DNA from: Sulfurimonas sp. HSL-1716 | GTDB lineage: Bacteria > Campylobacterota > Campylobacteria > Campylobacterales > Sulfurimonadaceae | Length of the DNA: 64,000 nucleotides | Direction of reading: 5' to 3' | NCBI RefSeq assembly: GCF_039645975.1 | Contig: NZ_CP147918.1 | Span: 186,001 to 250,000, forward strand | Part shown: positions 55,648 to 62,550 of the stretch, piece by piece | Layout of the letters: the number at the start of each line of letters is the position of its first letter | Position numbering within the stretch: position 1 is the first letter of the stretch | Program-made: the position numbers and the translations under genes | The notes under the pieces: generated by a model | Told to the model about the DNA's origin: nothing | Database searches by the model: none | What the model saw: only the letters and a program-made list of their open reading frames with translations

Positions 55648-58191
55648 TTATTTAGAAAAAGTGCTTGAAGGTCTTCCTATGTGGAAGCCCTGAAGATAAT
55701 CGACTCCCATCTCTTTTAATGACTGTACGATATCCTCATCCTCGACAAACTCTGCGACCGTTTTGACGTTAAGCTCTTTGGCGAGCGTCAAGATACTGTT
55801 GACAAAAGCGCGGTCCTGCTTGTCTTTGTTTATATTGATAATGAATTCGCCGTCAATCTTCAAGTAGTCGATAGGGAATTTTTTGATGTAATGAAACGAT
55901 GAAAAACCTGAGCCAAAATCATCAATGGCGAATTTGTATCCGGCTATTTTTAGATTAATGACGAATTTTTCCAGGATTGAGAAGTTCTTCACCGTTTCTC
56001 TTTCGGTTATCTCAAATACAATCTTCTCTTTTGAAATATTGTATTTTTTTACCAAGGTCGTTATGGAGTCCGCATAATTCCCCACAATCAGAGATTTTGG
56101 AGAAAGGTTTATAAAGAGTGTCCCTTCGTAATTCTCCTCATTGATCTTTTTAAATGCGTTTTCTATAACCATGAGATCCATGCGGTTTATCATACTCATA
56201 CTTTCTGCGACCTCTATAAACTCATAAGCAGGTATTATCTTACCGTCTATCTCTATACGCATCAGCAGCTCATGTATCTTGATCTCGTCGGTGGATGTAG
56301 TACGAATCGGCTGAAAATACGGGACGATGCGGTTGTTCGTAACGGCATCTACAAGAAGAGCAGATTTTGCTTTTTGTTCTTTTATCACAGAAAGAATATC
56401 GTCACCAGAAGGTATCCTTACCCCGTTTTTACCCTCCTCTTTGACCTTATACATCATACTGTCGGCGATGAGGAAAAGCTCTTTTTCCGTTTGTGCATGG
56501 TCAGGGTATATCGATACACCGATAGAAGCGGTGACACCGACGTAGCTGCCGTCCGTACTTAAAAGTTTATAATCTTCGATGGCACTGATGATCTTATGGG
56601 CTATGGCGACTGCACATTTTAGATCGCATTCCGGGAGTATGAGGGTAAATTCATCTCCGCCGTAGCGTGAGAGGATATCTTCCTCTCTTTTGTTCTCGAC
56701 CAGAAGTCTTGAAAATTCCTGCAGGAAGATATCTCCGAATGCATGCCCGTAACGGTCGTTGATCGGTTTGAAATTATCACAGTCGATGACCAAAAGAGCA
56801 AAGGAGTAGTCGTGATGATTTGATCTTTTTATTTCGTATTCCAGCAGATCCGTAAATATCCTTTGATTGAACAATCCCGTCAAAGGATCATGCGCGGCAT
56901 AATATTCCAGGTCGTTGGTATATTTGTTGATGGCTTTTACCGAACCGACAAGGTTTGCCATGGTCGTGAGTATACTGTCGATGACGATGTGTTTGACCGG
57001 ATCCATCGCTATGTCAGACTGAACGCTGAGGCCCACTATGCCTCCTATTTTTGGAGTGTCCAAAAAGAGCGATTTCGTTCTATGGGCAAAGTTTTCGTAG
57101 TGCGAGATATTGATGTTCTTGCTGTGTTCGGATATATTGTGGCGGATCGTATAATCCGTGTATCCCAAAAAGTGGTCGGTTTCTTTTACTTCGTCTCTTA
57201 CATATTGTTCGAACTTCTCTTTTACATGCGGTTCTGGAACGCCGTACCAGAATATGTCGACTTCGAACTGGTCGTCACCGACTCTAAAGATTGTCATCAG
57301 GGTATATGTAGGCATGACATGGTTGATATCGATCAAAAGTTCGCCTATATAGTCGCGCCAGTCTTTTACGACATCGGAAGTGATGATGAACTTGTCGAGC
57401 AGCTGTACTTCAAACTCCAAAAGGTCTTTGTCGACGGCGATCGCTTTTAGTTTTTGGGCAAGAAGGTTTACGTTTGCTATGATTTCGTTGATCTCTTCAA
57501 ACTTCAGATCTATCTCTGTCGGATCAAACTCTTTAAAATCTTCCATCGAGTTTATATTTTGCACTTTGTTGTTAAACAGTTTCAGCGAATTCGTTATTTT
57601 TGCGCTGGTGTACCTTGATACGAAAAAAGCGGCCAAAATAAATAACGGGATAGTTATCAAAAAGAAATATATATACTCAAAAAACGTTTTGCTCATAATA
57701 CTGTTGAGATCCTGTTCCACTTCGATCACGCCGAGCGTATCGCCTACATGGGCATTGACATGGCATTTTAAACATTCGTTTTTTGCATTTAAAGGCAATG
57801 AATTTTTTAAGAGTCCAAAATTATTTACCGTTTCTTTTTTTCCGGTCACAAACGTACGGTTTACGACATCATCTCTTTCGCTTTCTTCCACCGTCCCGAA
57901 AAGCTGCTTGACAAGAGGTCCTCTATATACGTTGATGACGTAATTTGAATCGTTGAAATTAGATTTGAAAGAGTGTATAAAATCATTTAGATCATCTCTG
58001 TTCCATCCTCTTTTCATAACTTGGTACATAGATGAAAAAATCTGATTTGAAATTGTATGTGAATATTTAATGGCGCTTCTTTCGGCTAATGTCATATGAA
58101 TGTATGTCGAAAATAGAAAGATTAAAATAAAAAGCAGGGAAAGAAGGATGACATTGATCGCGAATATAAAGTTTTTCAGAGTTTTCGGCAT
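55648..58191 (-). CDS. Heme-c sensor with GGDEF and EAL domains
   Basis: 847 aa. N-terminal TM (about 8-30), a periplasmic domain with a covalent heme-binding CxxCH motif (ECLKCH, Cys140-His144), second TM (~170-190), a HAMP-like/coiled linker (~200-270), a GAF-like region (~275-430), then GGDEF (~440-600: DPLTGLFN, active RYGGDEF) and EAL (~615-845). The EAL motif reads ELLMRIE with the catalytic Glu retained; the downstream EITE, DDFGSGFS, LKIDG, E in TVAEFVE and LQGF are also present, so both domains could be active. A periplasmic c-type heme suggests redox or gas (NO/O2) control of cyclic di-GMP. Confidence 0.87.
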   Translation of the reverse strand: MPKTLKNFIFAINVILLSLLFILIFLFSTYIHMTLAERSAIKYSHTISNQIFSSMYQVMKRGWNRDDLNDFIHSFKSNFNDSNYVINVYRGPLVKQLFGTVEESERDDVVNRTFVTGKKETVNNFGLLKNSLPLNAKNECLKCHVNAHVGDTLGVIEVEQDLNSIMSKTFFEYIYFFLITIPLFILAAFFVSRYTSAKITNSLKLFNNKVQNINSMEDFKEFDPTEIDLKFEEINEIIANVNLLAQKLKAIAVDKDLLEFEVQLLDKFIITSDVVKDWRDYIGELLIDINHVMPTYTLMTIFRVGDDQFEVDIFWYGVPEPHVKEKFEQYVRDEVKETDHFLGYTDYTIRHNISEHSKNINISHYENFAHRTKSLFLDTPKIGGIVGLSVQSDIAMDPVKHIVIDSILTTMANLVGSVKAINKYTNDLEYYAAHDPLTGLFNQRIFTDLLEYEIKRSNHHDYSFALLVIDCDNFKPINDRYGHAFGDIFLQEFSRLLVENKREEDILSRYGGDEFTLILPECDLKCAVAIAHKIISAIEDYKLLSTDGSYVGVTASIGVSIYPDHAQTEKELFLIADSMMYKVKEEGKNGVRIPSGDDILSVIKEQKAKSALLVDAVTNNRIVPYFQPIRTTSTDEIKIHELLMRIEIDGKIIPAYEFIEVAESMSMINRMDLMVIENAFKKINEENYEGTLFINLSPKSLIVGNYADSITTLVKKYNISKEKIVFEITERETVKNFSILEKFVINLKIAGYKFAIDDFGSGFSSFHYIKKFPIDYLKIDGEFIININKDKQDRAFVNSILTLAKELNVKTVAEFVEDEDIVQSLKEMGVDYLQGFHIGRPSSTFSK

Positions 58192-58213
58192 ATTAATTCC
58201 TGTGAAATTTTGA

Positions 58214-58228
58214 TGATATAGTATATCA
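58214..58228. promoter_or_regulatory. 15-bp palindrome upstream of the GGDEF-EAL gene
   Basis: TGATATA-G-TATATCA is a perfect inverted repeat about 23-37 bases before the ATG at 58191 (SD AGGA seven bases before it), overlapping a TATACT -10-like sequence on the minus strand. It could be an operator for a dimeric repressor. The rest of the 299-base gap up to the TetR gene is AT-rich with no other gene or structure that I can see. Confidence 0.35.
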
Positions 58229-58424
58229 AAAAAGTTAATTTCGATTTAATGTCTTAAATCAATAACCTATGGATCGATTTAAATGGTGATAAGTATAACA
58301 TAGATAGTTTAGATGCAATAGAAAGAATATAAAAAATTGATCGTATGTTTTTCGTTTCAACCGGAGATATGAAAGTATATATAGGTTACACGAACGATTA
58401 ATACGGCTAAAATCATATGAATAA

Positions 58425-58455
58425 TTGCAAAGTTATGTATATTTATTGATACAAT
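58425..58455 (+). promoter_or_regulatory. Possible promoter of the TetR-hydrogenase operon
   Basis: TTGCAA at 58425-58430 and TACAAT at 58450-58455 with a 19-base spacer, 36 bases before the TetR start codon. Spacing is longer than ideal, and the -35 is of limited value in this phylum. No copy of the TGAATG-N2-CATTCA palindrome found before hydA occurs here. Confidence 0.3.
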
Positions 58456-58490
58456 ATTGAACTGTTATTCACAAAAAAGGATCATTTATT

Positions 58491-59078
58491 TTGACGGATA
58501 AAAAAGAGCAGAAAAGAGAGCAGATCATGCTTGCATCGTTGCATCTTTTTGCGACGAAAGGTTTTTATAACACGACGATACCGGATATTGCACTATCTTT
58601 GAAGATGAGCGTCGGAAATATGTATAACTATTTTAAATCAAAAGACCTGCTTGCAAAAGAGATTATCAAGTTCGTATCCTCATATTTCGGGAAAAAGATC
58701 AAAGAGGTAAACGATCAAAATATCTCTACCAGAGAAAAGACCAGAAAGATCGTTGAGATCTATTTTAAAACGGCACTGCTCAGACCGGAGATGATAGATT
58801 ATTTTCTTCGCATCTATCTTTCCACGCGCGAAGTGTTTAAAGAGGGATGCGAGGGTATGATATGCGTCAACGATTTCGTCACCGAGATCATGATCTACTT
58901 TGAAGAGGGCGTAAAATGCGGCGACCTTAGAGATCAGGATTTTTTCAGCGCGTTTGGACTTTTCATGGGCTATATGGGCGGTATGGTGTTTTTAAAAGGC
59001 GAAAACGTACTTCCAAAAGAGCTCGACGAATATATCGACGACGTAGCGTCCAATATATATAAAGCATTAAGCGTATAA
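58491..59078 (+). CDS. TetR family transcriptional regulator
   Basis: 195 aa. N-terminal TetR helix-turn-helix: residues ~10-55 (REQIMLASLHLFATKGFYNT, then TIPDIALSLKMSVGNMYNYF). The C-terminal ligand-binding part has several Cys residues (in EGCEGMICVND and KCGDLR). Start is TTG with AAGG ten bases upstream. It lies 2 bases before hupS and is co-oriented with the hydrogenase genes, so it may control the cluster; a TetR-type palindrome lies before hydA. Confidence 0.83.
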   Translation: MTDKKEQKREQIMLASLHLFATKGFYNTTIPDIALSLKMSVGNMYNYFKSKDLLAKEIIKFVSSYFGKKIKEVNDQNISTREKTRKIVEIYFKTALLRPEMIDYFLRIYLSTREVFKEGCEGMICVNDFVTEIMIYFEEGVKCGDLRDQDFFSAFGLFMGYMGGMVFLKGENVLPKELDEYIDDVASNIYKALSV

Positions 59079-59080
59079 TC

Positions 59081-59959
59081 ATGAAAAAAGTGAGAGTTTT
59101 ATGGCTGAGCCTGATGGCCTGCAACGGAAACACTCACTCTTTTTTGAACTACCCCCATCTGGAGAGCTTCTTAAATGATTTTGAGTTTATTTATCATCCC
59201 GTCATAGATTCAAATTACTCTTTGGAAGATATCATCTCCAAAGAGATAGCGTGTGATATCCTGCTTATAGAGGGTGCTATCGCGGATGATTTTATCAAGG
59301 CAGGAATCCCTGCGGTCGATATCGTGAAAAAATATGCCGAAATAGCCCAAACGATAGTCACTGTCGGAACGTGCGCCACTTTTGGCGGAATATTCAGGCA
59401 AAGTGCTTACGAAGATGTCTCGGGTCTGCATTTTAAAGAACAAAACCGTACAGACAAGTTTAACGATGTTTTTGAGAAGACCGTATCGGTCTCGGGTTGT
59501 CCGATCCATCCGGAGGTTCTGGTCAATACGCTTTATGCGATCAAAAAGAGGCTTTCTTTAAAGCTCGATAGCTATTTGAGGCCAAAAGAGTTTTTCTCCT
59601 ATACGGTGCATAACGGCTGTACGAGAAACGAATATTTCGAATATAAGGTGGATAAGCACAATTTCGGAGAACTGGAAGGGTGTATGTTTTATGACCATGG
59701 CTGCAGAGGCCCTTTCACCCATGGCAGCTGCAACAAAATACTATGGAACGAAGTAAACTCCAAAACGCGGGCGGGTCTGCCATGTATGGGATGCACCGAA
59801 CCGGACTTTCCAAAACAAAATCTCTTCAGTACCAAAAAAAATATGGGTATACCGGAACATCTGCCCGTAGGCGTATCAAAACGGACCTATCTGACACTAG
59901 CCGGGATCACCAAAGCGTTTACCATTGACAGACTGGAAAGGAAGCTGTTTGATGATTAA
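59081..59959 (+). CDS. hupS: [NiFe]-hydrogenase small subunit, cytoplasmic group 2 type
   Basis: 292 aa, no Tat signal peptide and no C-terminal anchor, so it is cytoplasmic. Cluster ligands: the first motif reads ACNGN (Cys14, Asn17) where CxxC is usual, then Cys98 in GTCATFGG and Cys140 in SGCPIHP for the proximal cluster; His177, Cys180, Cys201 and Cys208 for the distal one; Cys217, Cys235 and Cys238 (LPCMGC) for the medial one. Sequence resembles HupS of group 2 uptake or sensory hydrogenases, as known from Sulfurimonas (group 2d). It is co-translated with hupL (8-base overlap). Electron acceptor unknown. Confidence 0.83.
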   Translation: MKKVRVLWLSLMACNGNTHSFLNYPHLESFLNDFEFIYHPVIDSNYSLEDIISKEIACDILLIEGAIADDFIKAGIPAVDIVKKYAEIAQTIVTVGTCATFGGIFRQSAYEDVSGLHFKEQNRTDKFNDVFEKTVSVSGCPIHPEVLVNTLYAIKKRLSLKLDSYLRPKEFFSYTVHNGCTRNEYFEYKVDKHNFGELEGCMFYDHGCRGPFTHGSCNKILWNEVNSKTRAGLPCMGCTEPDFPKQNLFSTKKNMGIPEHLPVGVSKRTYLTLAGITKAFTIDRLERKLFDD

Positions 59960-61211
59960 GCTGATAGAAAAAATCGAGGGCGAAGCCAAACTTAACTTTA
60001 GTTTTCAAGAGGGCAGGATCGATGACGTTCAAGTCGATTTTATGTCTTCGCGCGGGATCGAAGAGATACTCAAAGGCAAATCACCTTTGGACGCTTTGGT
60101 GATAAATCCGAGAGTCTGCGGCATCTGCGGGCATGCGCATCTTATCGCCACGGTACAGGCTTTGGAAAGCTGTTACGAGGATATCAAGATCTCAAAAAAA
60201 GCAAAGATCATCAGAGAACTTACGCTGAACTTCGAGATCATCCAAAACCACTTTAAATGGTTTTACCTGACTATATTTCCTCTTTTTGGTTTGAAACAGG
60301 AGATCATGAAAGCTCTTCATCCGTCTCAGCTGATGGGAAAAGCCATAGCGCTCTTTGGCGGCCAGTACCCGCATACTTCGTATGCTATAGTGGGAGGAGT
60401 TGCCTGCGAGATCACCAATATGGATATCATTAAACTGCAGCGCTACATAGACGAGACGATAGGATTTTTTGAGAAAAATGTCGCAAATGCGGATATTCAA
60501 ACGCTGCAAAAACTCGAAAACACGGCAGATATCATGACAAAGCAGGGTGATTTGCCCGATATCTTAAGAACGATAGAAAAGAACGGCTGGCAGAAACTTG
60601 GCAAAAGCTACGACAGATTTATAGCTTTTGGGGAAAACAGCTGTTTTGCAAAAGGCAAGCTGCTTAACGCCAGGATATACCGTAACGTCTTTGTCGAAGA
60701 TGTGAGAGAATCCGATTCGACGACGTCGTTTGCAAAAAGCGTTCACTATCTCGACAGATATTATGAGGTAGGGCCTCTTGCCCGTGCAATGATCAAAAAA
60801 AATCCTCTTATCAAAGATGCGCACGGCAGATATGAAGACAGTATGTTCACAAGGATTTTAGCCCGTGTATATGAGATAGCAGGGCTTTTAACGCATTCAA
60901 GATCACTGATCGAAGAACTGGATCTGAGCGAGCCCTCTTACATAAAACCCGATATCGACATATCTCAGCTCAATTCAAGCGGTTCTTCGGCCGTAGAGGC
61001 GGCCAGAGGAACTCTGATCCATAAAGTAGAGATCGAAAACTCGGTAATAAAAAACTACGAGATCATTACTCCCACACAATGGAACCTGTGCGGCGGGGAT
61101 AATAAAAACCGCGGTGTCTCCCAAAAAGCGATGATAGGACTCAATAATACAGATATCGCAGAACTGGTTTTCAAGACTTTTGATGTCTGCTCGGTCTGCA
61201 CCACTCATTAA
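59952..61211 (+). CDS. hupL: [NiFe]-hydrogenase large subunit, cytoplasmic group 2 type, no C-terminal extension
   Basis: 419 aa from ATG 59952 (AAAGGAAG 7 bases upstream; an in-frame TTG at 59925 is rejected). The two active-site motifs are present: L1 RVCGICGHAH with Cys56 and Cys59, and the C-terminal L2 DVCSVCTTH with Cys413 and Cys416 and the final His419. The stop codon follows that His directly, so the peptide normally removed by the maturation endopeptidase is missing, as in regulatory (HupV/HoxC-type) hydrogenases. L2 has DVC in place of the usual DPC. It pairs with HupS; function as H2 sensor or low-rate uptake enzyme is open. Confidence 0.85.
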   Translation: MIKLIEKIEGEAKLNFSFQEGRIDDVQVDFMSSRGIEEILKGKSPLDALVINPRVCGICGHAHLIATVQALESCYEDIKISKKAKIIRELTLNFEIIQNHFKWFYLTIFPLFGLKQEIMKALHPSQLMGKAIALFGGQYPHTSYAIVGGVACEITNMDIIKLQRYIDETIGFFEKNVANADIQTLQKLENTADIMTKQGDLPDILRTIEKNGWQKLGKSYDRFIAFGENSCFAKGKLLNARIYRNVFVEDVRESDSTTSFAKSVHYLDRYYEVGPLARAMIKKNPLIKDAHGRYEDSMFTRILARVYEIAGLLTHSRSLIEELDLSEPSYIKPDIDISQLNSSGSSAVEAARGTLIHKVEIENSVIKNYEIITPTQWNLCGGDNKNRGVSQKAMIGLNNTDIAELVFKTFDVCSVCTTH

Positions 61212-61282
61212 ACACAAAATAACATATAACTTTTTATTATTTAAGCAATCTTGAAGATTTATTTCTTTACAATTTAGCTAAT

Positions 61283-61296
61283 TGAATGAACATTCA
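61283..61296. promoter_or_regulatory. Palindromic operator candidate before hydA
   Basis: TGAATG-AA-CATTCA, a perfect 6+2+6 inverted repeat, lies 19 bases before the hydA ATG. Palindromes of this kind are typical operators of TetR-family repressors, and a TetR gene lies 2.2 kb upstream. A weak promoter (TTGAAG 61251-61256, TAGCTA 61275-61280) just precedes it, so binding could block transcription of hydAB. Confidence 0.45.
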
Positions 61297-61314
61297 TTTT
61301 TCAAGGAGTTTGGT

Positions 61315-62550
61315 ATGCCGGATAGAATCGAAGGGGTGAAGAAGTTGTTTACCTCAAGGAGCGCTCGAGTCGAGACGAACAAAGGTGAGTCTTATTACAA
61401 CGATCTGTTTGAGAGGTGTCAGACACGATTACGGGAACTACGGGTATCACAGCCTGCAAACGACCGGCTGGATTTTAGCGAAGTGTTAAGTAACAACGGC
61501 GTCGACAGACGCGATTTTATGAAATGGGTGAGCGCGACGACGGCGATGCTTATGCTTCCTCCGATGTTCTCCCCTTTAGTGGCCGAAGCCGCGGAGCTTA
61601 TGAACCGCGCTCCGGTCATCTGGCTGGAACTCCAAGACTGCGCGGGCAACTCCGAAGCGCTTTTGCGTTCTGACGGGCCCAAGATTGACGAGATCGTCTT
61701 GGATATCATCTCTTTGGAGTTCCATGAAACGCTTCAGGCCGCAGCGGGCTTTCAGGCGGAAAAACAGCTCGAAGACGCGATCAAGACCTTTAAAGGCAAA
61801 TACCTGCTCTTTGTAGAAGGCTCGGTGCCTATGGGGATGAACGGCCAGTACGGCACCATAGGTGCAGGCGCGGAGACCTTTTACGATCACCTGATGCGTG
61901 TCTCCAAAGATGCTGCGGCAGTCGTGGCAGTAGGCGCGTGCGCGACATTCGGCGGTATTCCCGCGGCTGCTCCCAACCCGACACAGGCCGTGGGCGTCAT
62001 GGACGTCGTAAAAGGCAAACCCCTCATTAACATCCCCGCCTGTCCGGCAAACCCGGCCAACATGGTAGGGGTCGTTATCCACTATATCCTCACGGGACAG
62101 CTTCCCGAACTCGATTCCCTGCTGCGTCCGAAATTCGCCTTTGGATACCGTATCCATGACAACTGCGAAAGACGCGCGCACTTCGATGCGGGAGAGTATG
62201 TGGAAGAGTGGGGCGACGAGGGAGCGAAGAACAATTTTTGTCTGTACAAGATGGGATGTAAAGGCCCGATGACGTTTAACAACTGCTCCATCATACGCTA
62301 TAACGAAGCGGTGAACTGGCCGATCGGGGTCGGACGCGGATGTATCGGCTGTTCGGAACCCGATTTCTGGGATAAATACGCATATGAACGCCCGATGGCA
62401 AACGCGAAGATAAAAGCGCCGGCGGGCGGAGTCGAGAAAAGCGTCGATGAGTTCGGTCTGGGACTGCTCACCGCAGCGGGTATAGGTATAGGTATTCATG
62501 CGATCGCCAGTGCAATCGGCGGTAAAAAAGAAGACGGAGGAGCAGAATAA
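61315..62550 (+). CDS. hydA: [NiFe]-hydrogenase small subunit, Tat-exported (group 1b-like)
   Basis: 411 aa from ATG 61315, with AAGGAG six bases upstream; the TTG at 61282 falls inside the palindrome region. A twin-arginine signal (RRDFMKW, Arg65-Arg66, then a hydrophobic stretch ending at AEA) directs export of the complex. The mature N-terminus has CAGN (Cys109, Asn112) instead of CxxC at the first proximal-cluster motif. Other ligand regions GACATFGG, CPANP, CERRAHFD, CLYKMGCKGP, NNCS and CIGCSEP are present. A C-terminal hydrophobic anchor (GLLTAAGIGIGIHAIAS) is followed by a charged tail. This is the membrane-bound uptake hydrogenase that feeds a quinone pool via a cytochrome b outside the window. 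Confidence 0.93.
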   Translation: MPDRIEGVKKLFTSRSARVETNKGESYYNDLFERCQTRLRELRVSQPANDRLDFSEVLSNNGVDRRDFMKWVSATTAMLMLPPMFSPLVAEAAELMNRAPVIWLELQDCAGNSEALLRSDGPKIDEIVLDIISLEFHETLQAAAGFQAEKQLEDAIKTFKGKYLLFVEGSVPMGMNGQYGTIGAGAETFYDHLMRVSKDAAAVVAVGACATFGGIPAAAPNPTQAVGVMDVVKGKPLINIPACPANPANMVGVVIHYILTGQLPELDSLLRPKFAFGYRIHDNCERRAHFDAGEYVEEWGDEGAKNNFCLYKMGCKGPMTFNNCSIIRYNEAVNWPIGVGRGCIGCSEPDFWDKYAYERPMANAKIKAPAGGVEKSVDEFGLGLLTAAGIGIGIHAIASAIGGKKEDGGAE

